The position numbers were made by a program, and so were the translations under genes. A DNA stretch of 64,000 nucleotides from Fulvia fulva (lineage: Eukaryota > Ascomycota > Dothideomycetes > Mycosphaerellales > Mycosphaerellaceae): the NCBI RefSeq assembly GCF_020509005.1, contig NC_063018.1:682001-746000 (forward strand), read 5' to 3'. Position 1 is the stretch's first letter; every line of letters begins with the position of its first letter. The notes below the pieces were generated by a model, which had not been told where the DNA came from, did not search any database, and saw only the letters and a program-made list of their open reading frames with translations. Below are positions 1 to 11,562 of this stretch, one piece after another.

Positions 1-267
1 GACTTGCTTCGAGTTGCGGACTCCTCCACGGGGTCGACTTCACCTTGGTCTTGTCAGAAACGCACTTAGCCGCGAGCAATCCTACGACGGCCATGGTTAC
101 TCAGCCTGTGCTATTGTTCGGCAGTATTCCCACGCTTTGAGGCCCACTTCGAAGCTTCAAGCAAATCCCTATCTGCCGCTTACATTCGCACGGGTAACCA
201 CGCAAGATGCCACACAGCAGCCCGGAGCTTCTCAATAGCCATGAGAGACCGTTCTTGTTGCCGTCTC
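1..267. other. Left edge, no supported gene
   Basis: One plus-strand frame is open from the window edge to 238, but it has no recognisable motif and could be chance or the end of a gene lying outside the window. Otherwise this is the region downstream of the minus-strand gene that ends at 268. Confidence 0.4.
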
Positions 268-690
268 CTATTGACTCCAGTACGTCTCCGATTCTCGCAG
301 CAGGCGCTTCCACTCATCCACAAGCTCTCGATGACCATTGCTGAGCCGCTGTGCTTTACTGGTTGGGTTGCCGATCGCATTCTTCACGCCTTTCATCATC
401 GGAGGAGGTATTTTCAGGGCTATATTACGCTCCATGGCGGCATCAGCCATCGCTTTGTCGAATTGGACTTCTGGGTTGAGCTTCCGGATCTTCTTCATGT
501 AGTCTGGATACGTGATAGTCTGCAATTTACCAAGACCTTTGCTGAGCCTCAATTCTGGAGCTCGAGCTTGAGCTTCTTCTGGTGGCGGCGGCGGCGTCTT
601 CGACGGCTCTGGTTTAGTCTTGGAGCCCTTAGCTTTGAGAAGTGCCACTGAGGTTGTGAAGCTACGGCTTCCTGCCAGGCGGAGACTCAT
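268..690 (-). CDS. Hypothetical protein, probably mitochondrial
   Basis: Single-exon gene for 140 residues. I start it at the ATG at 690. An in-frame ATG at 837 would add 49 basic residues with no family look, whereas the 690 start gives a classic mitochondrial presequence: MSLRLAGSRSFTTSV is rich in Arg, Ser and Thr with no acidic residue. A proline-rich linker (about residues 28-36, PPPPP) follows, then a basic, helical C-terminal half with a Tyr-Pro-Asp-Tyr-Met segment and a Trp-containing end. It has the size and composition of a small mitoribosomal or matrix protein, but I do not recognise the family and assign no function. The targeting prediction is inference from composition only. Confidence 0.65.
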   Translation of the reverse strand: MSLRLAGSRSFTTSVALLKAKGSKTKPEPSKTPPPPPEEAQARAPELRLSKGLGKLQTITYPDYMKKIRKLNPEVQFDKAMADAAMERNIALKIPPPMMKGVKNAIGNPTSKAQRLSNGHRELVDEWKRLLRESETYWSQ

Positions 691-1400
691 GGTCAATGCT
701 GATTTTAATGAGTAGGCCTGCTTCCGTGATCGACGATGATTGGAATAACAGTGTCGGATTCCGTGTTTGCAACCTTGACGTCTGAACACCGGAGCGCTTT
801 CCCTGCCGGACACTTGTTGATATAGTCGTTCGGACAATCAGACAACAGATGAAAACCGGTGAGTGCGCATCGTGAAAGCCGACGTCTTTGGGTGGATACA
901 ATATCCACACTCCCGCTTTCGCGTTGCATTGATGTGACAAGGATCGTGCTTACACAGCAGGTCTCGGCAAGGGATATCGAACAGCTGAAGAGACAGACTC
1001 TATTCAACTCCGATCGTAGTTCCACTATTTGACTGGCTTTGACAGGCTCCGGAGAGAAGCCCAACCGGCATTCATCATGTTGTTAAAACAGCCTGCCAGA
1101 TGCTCTAAAACCACGAGAGTGCTTTTTACGGTGTTGTTGCCGTGCCTTTGCCTTCTTTGGGCCACAGCAGGGATAAAAGCGGGTTACGATCGGACGTGAG
1201 AAGAGACTGGAATGTTGACGTTGCATATTGCTGTGGCCCCGACATCAGGCAATCTCGCGGCTGTCAGGACTATGCACAGGGAGCTCGAATGTGGCCCGTA
1301 ACCAACCTTCAACGAGTATCGACAACAGTCAGGTCATCCACGAGCAACAGTCATATTGTGCTCAGGGCCCAATGATCCAATTCGCTACACTGACCAGCTC
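691..1400. other. Intergenic
   Basis: Lies between two minus-strand genes. It holds the upstream region of the mitochondrial-type gene and the downstream region of the secreted-protein gene. Several short open frames overlap here on both strands; none has a coding look. Confidence 0.4.
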
Positions 1401-1691
1401 CTAAGCACAGACACAAGCCTGCTGACCAGGATTGTAGCATGCGTTAGCGATACAGGCCCTGACTGGAAAGGTGCAGTGACAGGTCCCATCGACGGCAGTA
1501 GAGCAAGTGCCGTTGCATTTGGCTTGAGCCTGAAGGAACATCAGCTGAGCCTTGGTCGGAAGTAGGGCTTATTGTTATACCTCCGCTACTCTTTCTTCCA
1601 AGGCGGAGAGGGGCTTAGGTGACGTGTCTGTGGGTAAGGCCACTGCAAGTCCAAGGACTGCGAAGAGGGCAACGAAGTTCTTAAACAGCAT
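1401..1691 (-). CDS. Small secreted cysteine-rich protein (effector-like)
   Basis: Two exons, 1581-1691 and 1401-1529, joined by a 51-nt intron with a GTATAA donor, a CTGAT branch-like site and a TTCAG acceptor; the product has 79 residues. Residues 1-19 form a clear signal peptide (MLFKNFVALFAVLGLAVA, hydrophobic core, Ala-rich end). The next 20 residues are polar and include an acidic-basic EER stretch that could be a processing site. The C-terminal 38 residues contain eight cysteines at 42, 46, 54, 56, 63, 68, 76 and 78, enough for four disulfides, and the protein ends two residues after the sixth-to-eighth Cys cluster. This is the standard architecture of fungal small secreted proteins. 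I do not recognise a named family, so host-interaction, antimicrobial or hydrophobin-like roles are only possibilities. The spacing does not show the paired-Cys pattern of hydrophobins. Confidence 0.72.
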
Positions 1692-2067
1692 GGTGTACTT
1701 CGATGAGGTGAATATGGTGTCAAGTGGTGGCTCGCAGCGGCCTGGTCGGCAACGTGGAATCTAGGAGGGGCAGTACGCCTACTATTTGTGCTACGCCGGC
1801 GTGGCACAGTCTTCGCTCATATTACCTCAAAGGATCGAAGCTGGCAAAGATTATCGAAAGTCAGTCTGTTGAGTATGTACCAATTTTACTGCATCTTGGT
1901 GTAGGTGTTCGGCATTGATCACTGCGCCGCAAACGTGCATGTGATCGCCAACAGAGGATGTGGGGTAGAGCTCCATCCATCAAGACCTTGATACTCCAGC
2001 TGTTCCTCCTCTGCACATCGCCCTCTGACGCTTTTGGCCTCAAGCTGCTTGTATACATTCTCAGAGA
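1692..2067. other. Shared upstream region of two divergent genes
   Basis: Separates the secreted-protein start (1691, minus) from the MDR-like start (2068, plus), so it should hold both promoters. I see no clear TATA box. Confidence 0.4.
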
Positions 2068-2877
2068 ATGTCAGACGACATCGCGGCCTCGATTGGGCCA
2101 CACCAGCTCTCGGTGCGAATTATCCAGTCAAGCATCGATCCAGATAGCGCACAGCAGCACTCGATCGCGGCAGTTTCCGGGGTCATCGAGGAAGTGGGAG
2201 CGGACCTGGCAGAAGCATTTCACACTGGGCAAGAAGCCATAGCCTTCATCCCAGATACAGCCGCGAGCACAGGCACTGTCAGAGCGAACGGAAATGCTGT
2301 CTGCCACAATCCAGCCAGCATAGAACACGAGCAGGCTGCCCGAATGGCAGCCGCTTTCATCTCAGCGCACGCATTCGTCGCGAAGTACAATGCTCTCCAA
2401 CAAGCATCACATGCGGACACCGACAAGGATATTCCGACTGGCACGTCCATCATCTTGACTGGAGGCGAGACGCCGACCACAGCCATCATCTCCCTGATAC
2501 TCCGCAATGCTGACCCAGACGCTCGAATTCTCGTGACAGCGGAACTTGACGGCGAGGATAAGCTTATTCGACGTACGGATCAATACGTGATCAGATTTCG
2601 AGCTTATTACGCTATCGATGGCTCCGCAGAGGACGCCTTCACACATCTTGAGGCCGCATCACAGCATTATACTGGCTCGAAGAAAGCGAAGGTTATCTTG
2701 GATGTCTCGGATATGTGCACTCGTCGCCCTGAGCTGCGTGATGTCCTTGACGACGATGGAGTTCTGGTGCAAGCTGGAAAGGTCGGAGCTCCCATTGATG
2801 ATAAGGGCATGGAGAATGTTGTGAAGGCCTTACGAGTCTTCCTGGATAGCAATGCATCGGTCTTGTCAGAGCTTTGA
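2068..2877 (+). CDS. MDR/enoyl-reductase-like protein with degenerate cofactor site
   Basis: Intronless, 269 residues. The N-terminal part follows the medium-chain dehydrogenase/reductase GroES-like fold (about residues 10-75: a VRI-type strand, then SGVIEEVGADL and a GQEAIAF strand, matching the usual 'aGvVeeVG...GDrV'). It continues like the enoyl-reductase domains of polyketide synthases and quinone oxidoreductases, with an AAR-AAAFISAHAFVAKY helix. The Rossmann glycine motif (normally GxGGxG) is replaced by TGGETPT near residues 131-137, and no zinc ligands are seen. At 269 residues it is 60-80 shorter than typical MDR enzymes. It may be a regulatory or dead relative, or a stand-alone remnant of a PKS enoyl-reductase domain. 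The assignment rests on pattern similarity. Confidence 0.6.
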   Translation: MSDDIAASIGPHQLSVRIIQSSIDPDSAQQHSIAAVSGVIEEVGADLAEAFHTGQEAIAFIPDTAASTGTVRANGNAVCHNPASIEHEQAARMAAAFISAHAFVAKYNALQQASHADTDKDIPTGTSIILTGGETPTTAIISLILRNADPDARILVTAELDGEDKLIRRTDQYVIRFRAYYAIDGSAEDAFTHLEAASQHYTGSKKAKVILDVSDMCTRRPELRDVLDDDGVLVQAGKVGAPIDDKGMENVVKALRVFLDSNASVLSEL

Positions 2878-3499
2878 GGTCTATATGAATGATGATGGGT
2901 TAAATAGCCATAACGGGCATAATTCTGTGTTCTTGGTCGTCCTTGTACCCTTTGATCAGTGTAGTCAGACTGTCAGCTCTGTCGAGCCACTCAGATAGGG
3001 AGAATACACCTTGTAGCCTCTTACCACCGTGCTCGCTTCACAGTTGCTGCCATTCTCGCCGTTGTAGCTCGCGCGAGAGGCATGTTCTGGTGGTGCGGTC
3101 AAGCCGGTCTGGCAGTCTTGCTTGCCTCTTTCTCGTGTGTGTGCATCTTGCAGAATACACAGTCTGTTGCAAAACCGCCATGGAATGTGAGCTATGTGTT
3201 CGTGTGATGCAGGAAGACGCGACTGCCAGTGAGAGATGCCGTCGGCATATCATCCCTGCTGCGGCTCTTCCCGCTCCGAGCCTAACTCGAAACACAAACG
3301 GAAGGTGTACGTCCCACAAGTCAGCAACAACAATCATTGTTGCGTGTAGAGGCGCCACCAAGTACGCCGACGTCGCGTTCGGGAGTGGGAACAGAGCCTG
3401 TTGTGGGCAAGGAACGGCGATGGAAACCTGACCGGCAGCTCGCAGAAGTGTTATGTCCAACACAGCAGTATCACCCACAACTTCACCTGATCGACAGAC
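2878..3499. other. Intergenic, upstream of the nucleotidyltransferase gene
   Basis: Contains the 3' flank of the MDR-like gene and the 5' flank of the Cid1-type gene. A long minus-strand open frame (3038-3700) crosses it but overlaps the coding start at 3500 and looks like chance. Confidence 0.4.
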
Positions 3500-6037
3500 A
3501 TGGCGGCGACACCAGAAGACTCCGCCGGCCTCGAAGAGCGCCTGAGAAAAATGATACTCTTCAACGGCTCGGTTCCGGACGACACAGAAGATCGCAGACC
3601 CCGAGTCCGGTTGCCGCCACCAACATCGAGTTCGGGGTACACCCAGGTGCCACCGGGCATGCAACCCATCAACCCCCATCAACCGCCGTACCTGAACCAC
3701 AGTGGCTCCAGTAGCCCGGCATCTCCTGCATATCCAGGCTTCACCCCACCACCGCCGTCTTCACACCCGCCGCATCTTCAGCAAGTCCCCTCGCCATACC
3801 CGTACGCACCGCACAATCGCCATTCTAGTGGCAACCCCTATGAAGCTCACATGCAACTCCAAGGCTATGTACAGGCGCCAAACGGTGCTCACAATAGTCC
3901 GACTGGCCCTCAACGCCCTGGGCCAAGCAGACCACCACGACAGCAAATCCAGCTCGACCCAAGTGCGTTCCAGCGTGGGCCGCCTCGAGGTCAGACCGGC
4001 AATGCTCGACCGCTGCCCAACACTCGGACGTTGTATGATCCAAACGCGCAGAGCTCTCGTCAGGGACAATTCACGTTTATGCGCAACGATGAACACGAGC
4101 GCAAAGCCCAGTACCTGGAGCAGGTCGCAGCCGTCGAGGTCCCAAGTGTCGACATAAGCCAAGCGGAGTGTCAAGAGAAGGAGACATTCCGACGCGTGCT
4201 CGAGAAGATCTGCCATCAGGTCTGCGAGGAGGACCCTAATCTTCCAAAGGTGTCCCTCGAATGCTTCGGCAGCTTTCAGTCTGGCTTTGCTAGCGCTGGA
4301 TCTGACATGGATCTTGTAATCGTCGTACAGGACCAAGCTTCAAGTGCATCGATGTTCTCCCTGCTCGAGGATGACCTCCCCAGGGCACTGGAGAAGAAGC
4401 TACTTCGCAGTGGGCACGGCGCACGTCTGCTTACTCGCACCAGGGTCCCGATCATTAAGGTCTGCGAGAGCCCTGGTGAAAGCTTTTTGGACAAGTTGCG
4501 CGAGGAACGCGAGAAGTGGGATTTTCTGCCTAATGAGAAGAAGTACCCACACTTGCATCCAGGAGTTGAGGAAGAAGCGGCAGAGGAGACTAACGCGATC
4601 GAGGCTGGCGCACAGGACGTTACGCAAGTTACTGCCACCACTGGTGGTACTGTCGATGGCATACCGGTGAGGGTGGAGTCCACAACTACGTCCACGATCG
4701 GTGAGAACGGAAGCGATGTGCAGAGAGAGACGACTACAGTGGTGACGGCAGAAAAAGCGTCGCCAGCATCATCGAAAGACCCGCAGTCCGTGGATGCGAG
4801 ACGAGAGCAGACCAAGACGTGGACCAGAGAACGCAAGGCCGGTCCACTTGACTTCCCCAAAGATGGCGTCGGTATCCAGTGCGATATCAATTTCTTCAAC
4901 CCCCTGGGTCTCCACAACACACAACTGCTTCGATGCTACTCATCCTGTGACCCTCGCGTACGACCTATGGTACTCTTCGTCAAGTCCTGGGCCAAGAAGC
5001 GTCGGATCAACAGCTCTTACTCGGGCACCCTGTCTAGCTACGGCTATGTCATGATGGTGCTTCACTATCTCATGAACGTGGCTCAGCCGCCAGTCCTTCC
5101 GAATCTTCAAGCACCGTGGCGTCCTCACCCTCGCTGCACTCCGCCCGGCGCCGACAGAACTGAAGTCGATGGCTGGGAGGTGGACTTTTGGCGGCACGAG
5201 AATGAGATCAAGGATGCTCTACACAACGGGCAGATAAGCGGTAATCGCGAGTCCCTGGGCTCACTTCTTGCTGGCTTCTTCCAGTACTACTCATCTCAGG
5301 GTCGTGGACAACAGTTCCGATGGACACAATGGGTGCTGTCACTTCGCACGCCAGGTGGCATTCTCGCGAAAGAGCAAAAGGGTTGGGTAAAAGCTATCAC
5401 AGAAGAGGGCGAAGGCAAGAAGATCCAACATCGCTACTTGTTCTGCATCGAAGACCCGTTCGAACTCGCTCATAATGTAGCCCGGACTGTAACCCACAAC
5501 GGTATTGTTGCTATTCGAGACGAGTTCAGACGAGCATATCGGATACTGCTCCAGATCGGAACAGGCATCCCGCCACAAGATGGCGAGCTGTTCGCCGAGC
5601 TTCTTGAAGCCGACGAGTTGGCCGTGGCAACAGAGGCACTAAGAATAGGCGGTCCCGACGTGCCCCTCAAGTCTGGCTTCGAGCAGATGGGCAACCACGC
5701 ACAGCCAAAGCCACCTAAGCATCAACACCCGAATCAGAGGCACCTGGCGCAGAAGCCGCTGAATGGCATCCCGAACAACACACGGAATCTCCCAGGCAAG
5801 CCGAAGCTGCAATCACAAGGACCCGATATGGCTGATCAACATGCTTTCCCAACACTCGGTGCGGCCGCCACGAAGCCTAAGGCGCAACGCAAGAAGAGTC
5901 GGCAGAACGATGCGGGCAGTATTTCTGGCGACAAGGCGCAGGAGTACCTTGAAGAGTATCGACGTAAGAAGGCAGAATCCGAAGCGGAGACCACCGCAAA
6001 GGGAGCTGCCGAGGCTGTTCTCAATGGCGATGACTAG
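3500..6037 (+). CDS. Cid1/Trf4-type poly(A)/poly(U) RNA nucleotidyltransferase
   Basis: Single exon, 845 residues. Residues 1-190 are low-complexity, rich in Pro, Gln and Ser. The catalytic palm begins with GSFQSG at 257-262 and SDMDL at 268-272; D269 and D271 are the first two metal-binding aspartates. The third is D462 in the CDINFF segment. A central helical region follows (FVKSWAKKR, then GTLSSYGYVMMVLHYL), and a PAP/25A-associated domain with a Tyr-Cys-Ile-Glu-Asp-Pro-Phe motif and a histidine (VTHNG) near residue 660. This is the family of non-canonical poly(A) polymerases and terminal uridylyltransferases (S. pombe Cid1/Cid13). A roughly 120-residue acidic and Thr/Glu-rich insert splits the palm between the second and third aspartates. 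The tail is basic (KKSRQ) and may bind RNA or direct nuclear entry. Whether it adds A or U cannot be read from sequence, though a His in the NHG context is usually linked with U preference. Confidence 0.9.
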   Translation: MAATPEDSAGLEERLRKMILFNGSVPDDTEDRRPRVRLPPPTSSSGYTQVPPGMQPINPHQPPYLNHSGSSSPASPAYPGFTPPPPSSHPPHLQQVPSPYPYAPHNRHSSGNPYEAHMQLQGYVQAPNGAHNSPTGPQRPGPSRPPRQQIQLDPSAFQRGPPRGQTGNARPLPNTRTLYDPNAQSSRQGQFTFMRNDEHERKAQYLEQVAAVEVPSVDISQAECQEKETFRRVLEKICHQVCEEDPNLPKVSLECFGSFQSGFASAGSDMDLVIVVQDQASSASMFSLLEDDLPRALEKKLLRSGHGARLLTRTRVPIIKVCESPGESFLDKLREEREKWDFLPNEKKYPHLHPGVEEEAAEETNAIEAGAQDVTQVTATTGGTVDGIPVRVESTTTSTIGENGSDVQRETTTVVTAEKASPASSKDPQSVDARREQTKTWTRERKAGPLDFPKDGVGIQCDINFFNPLGLHNTQLLRCYSSCDPRVRPMVLFVKSWAKKRRINSSYSGTLSSYGYVMMVLHYLMNVAQPPVLPNLQAPWRPHPRCTPPGADRTEVDGWEVDFWRHENEIKDALHNGQISGNRESLGSLLAGFFQYYSSQGRGQQFRWTQWVLSLRTPGGILAKEQKGWVKAITEEGEGKKIQHRYLFCIEDPFELAHNVARTVTHNGIVAIRDEFRRAYRILLQIGTGIPPQDGELFAELLEADELAVATEALRIGGPDVPLKSGFEQMGNHAQPKPPKHQHPNQRHLAQKPLNGIPNNTRNLPGKPKLQSQGPDMADQHAFPTLGAAATKPKAQRKKSRQNDAGSISGDKAQEYLEEYRRKKAESEAETTAKGAAEAVLNGDD

Positions 6038-6229
6038 ATTGTACAGCAACATGCAACAATGACGAGTAATGAATGACGAGAGTCATAGATGGGCGGCATG
6101 TGCAAGGTGTGTAGAGATAGAGATGGCGGAAGTTGTCAAAAGTCGAACACCACTCGCCGCTCAAAATGTCGCATGGCTGTCTACGAAGAAGCGGACAGCT
6201 ACAAATTCAACTGTTGCTTCTTCTCGCAC

Positions 6230-6591
6230 TCACATTGATCCTCTGTCAACCCTCGTCAGACGCGCCATATTCGCATACCTCCCCACAAATTCTCGTACCG
6301 CTTCATTCACCTCCTTTGCATTGCTCAAGTTCAACCAATGTCGTCCTCCCTCAACAAATTTCAGCTCCTTTGCCTCGCTTCTCGAGAACATCTCAATCTC
6401 CTCCGCCGCATTGCACTCAACGCCTCATCCTCAAATTGCGGACGAAATTGCTCAGGCGTCGTTGTGAAAGAATGGATTAACATCAAGGTGGGTTTGGTAT
6501 TGTCAAATCGACGTGGTTGGTAGTACGTTGCATTAACGCCAAACAAATGTGACACTCTCACTGTCTTGGGAGATAGCGTGACCGGCGGCAT
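6230..6591 (-). pseudogene. Relic of an alpha/beta-hydrolase gene with deleted core
   Basis: From the ATG at 6591 the sequence reads like the first 60 residues of an alpha/beta hydrolase: a strand-turn, then KPTLMLIHSFTTT (oxyanion-loop region) and RPQFEDEALSA. About 180 nt in, the frame shifts. A second segment in another frame, ending at the TGA at 6230-6232, reads like the C-terminus of the same family: a Glu-rich helix, FVEGGRHWLNLSN with the catalytic-type histidine, and EVNEAVREFVGRY. The middle (about 150-170 residues, including the nucleophile elbow GxSxG and the acid residue) is absent, and the two ends meet near AGTGCAATGCGG. The locus is about 360 bp where an intact gene would be about 850. 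No intron explains the missing core, so I read it as an internal deletion. Confidence 0.65.
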
Positions 6592-7549
6592 CGTGATAAG
6601 GTAAATCGTTGTCGTGATCCGTCGGAAAGGATGTTGATTGAGGTTTCGGTAGGTTTGAAATAGTGATCGCGAGAATGGGGAGAGACAGACAACTGCTGTC
6701 CGTCGTAACGATAGAGTCGACTTAAATCAAAGATCTCCTCGGGACTTCATCGGCATGATGCTGCACACTGCATCTTCATATGATGTCGCTGTGGATCAGA
6801 TCCGATGTCGGATGGAACTGGGTTAACGTACGAGTTGTATACACAAAATTATGGTTGCGCAGCGCGGCGCTCTCTGCTCTTGCCAATGGGCTCAGCTCCA
6901 GATCAGCACCGGGGAGCTCTGACTTAAAGAGGCACGTAAAGCGTCTTTCCCGTTATCAGTTGGTCGTTTGTTGGGCTATGGCTTTCGCTGTCGTCGGGCT
7001 CGTAGCTCGCAGAAGAGGGCGGAAGTGGTCGACATCGGTTATGGCCGCGTGATGGGTGACACTACGTGTTCAAGTCAGTGCTCCTTATCATCTCCAAGCC
7101 CAAGGGTTGATGACAAGTCAGGCCGTAAGCTGTAAGACCTCTTTTCTGACAAACCACTTTCCAAAGGTCGTCCAGGCAAAGCAGTCCAACCTCATAAAGC
7201 TCCCTCTCTAATTGCAGTACATACAAATCACAGCACGAACAAAATCGCGCCTCTCTAACATCCTCGATGCTCACTGGAAAAACTGGCGACAATTCGCCTT
7301 GTAATGAATGTGCATATAGACATCGTTACTCTGTGTGATGTGCGACGCCAGGTGCCATACGCTGCTTCCAAGCTGCTTGCCGAAAGAATCAAAGCAAGCA
7401 AGCAGCAACGTAGTTGTTGTGGGGTGTAGAAAGTTCATCGTCATCGTACTCGCGCTTCTCATAAGCGCGATTTCCTTCGTGGCAGCTCTTGTCGCGCAGC
7501 TGTGCCGTATGGCGCCCGTCACAAACTTGTCGAACCATGCAAGGCCAGG
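6592..7549. other. Intergenic
   Basis: Holds the former promoter side of the hydrolase relic and the 3' flank of the SR-protein kinase gene. No open frame here shows coding character on either strand. Confidence 0.4.
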
Positions 7550-10039
<2,490 letters not shown>

Positions 10040-11562
10040 GGCGAAAGGTCTTATGGTAATGGCCCGGTGACAAGTGCAAGGGTGATGCGCGATTTAGCCT
10101 GGTTTGCTGCTCGGCTTGTCGATGGTCGACGTCGACTCGTTGCAGGTACCAGCAGACGTTCTTGTTGCTTGCGCTTGTGCTTGCTGCCCTTCGCGTTTCG
10201 CTCGGCGGACCGCTGACCGACTCGAATCATGCACCGGCAGAAGTATAAAGTGTGCGTTGGGCGCTGTTCCCACGTTGCGCCGCACAGAAAAATACTGCCT
10301 CTCCTATGCAGCCAGCCAAGCAGAGACGCGGGCGGCGGCAGTGACGTCTCGAAGTCCTTCTCGGTGCCAGGGAGATGTGGATGATGTACCTGGCTCTGCC
10401 TCCAGCAGCTCGACACTCTGCTGCACTTCGACGCCGTACACGGTACACCAACAAGCCAGTCCTGACCTTTGCTAGCGGTGGCGTCAGAGAGGTGGGGAGC
10501 CTGCTGCGAACGGACCAGCCCGATAAACGATGACCTCGAACGAGGGACAAAATTGATAGAAGGCTGCTGAAACACGAGTGGCAGGTCCCCGACTATCTCG
10601 CTCACGCTCCCTCCTGTTCTGCAGCTAGCCACCAGACTGCCGGGACTTGCTCACCGTACAACACATGCATCACGCACGCTGGCCCGACTTCGCGTGATGG
10701 AAATGGCTGAAAGCTTCACCTTTGTCCACTGGCACGCGATTCAGGGACCGGCCGAGCGAGCGAAGCGAGCACGGCACGCACGGGACCAAGCACGGTCATG
10801 CACATATCCAAAGCTTCCAGCCTTCGACATCACAACGCCGACATGTACGACATCCCTGTATCTTCACGGCAACATACCTATCATAGTCGAGATTCTGCCA
10901 CCCTTTCTGATTCTACAGTACCATGTTGCACACGCAGGTACGCGGAGGCAAGTCTGGAAGTTCTGATCATCCACCAAGCTGGCCTTTGGTGGGGCACATG
11001 TGAGCTCTCATTAGGAATAGCAGCCAGGCGTGCCAGGTTGGGAACGGGCTTCTCCTATGCACGATGCTATCTCGTAGGGCTCCATCACAGCATGAACGTA
11101 ATCAAACTTGCATACTTCCAGAACGTCTCTTCCAGGCACAACATGAAGCGGCAAAGTCGAGACCACTGCCCTTGCATCGTCTCTACGCACTGCCGACAAG
11201 GAATGGTGATAGCATCGATGATCCTGCACATACCGGGCAACCATTGCTCTGCCACCGAGACACTCAGAGCAAGACCAAAGACACTTCAATGACACGTTGA
11301 GATGAGATGAGAAGCAGATGTAACCTCTGATTAGAATACTGCAGCATCTGTTCTGAGAGCTGAGACCGTGCCTCTCCAATGCACCGTTCGTTGTCATGCT
11401 AGTGATGATCTCCGCTGATAATCATGCCATGCTTTCAATCCCGTAGCCCATATGCACACATCCTTTGATGTCCAAGATCCCCTATACAACGATCGCTCCA
11501 CCCAGTATGCGCCTTCGCTGATAACGCTCATCAATAATCAAGCAATCCTCCGCAAAGCATTA
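10040..11562. other. Intergenic, 1.5 kb
   Basis: The proximal part (10040-10700) is the presumed promoter and 5' UTR of the SR-protein kinase gene. The distal part (11400-11562) is the 3' flank of the golgin gene. Short open frames exist but lack motifs, signal peptides or consistent codon use. Confidence 0.4.

Noticed and set aside
3038..3700. 220-codon minus-strand frame upstream of the Cid1-type gene
   Set aside because: It overlaps the true coding start at 3500 on the opposite strand and has no motif; composition mirrors the Pro-rich plus-strand N-terminus.
4276..4920. 214-codon minus-strand frame within the Cid1-type gene
   Set aside because: It is antisense to a strongly supported catalytic domain, with no family resemblance.
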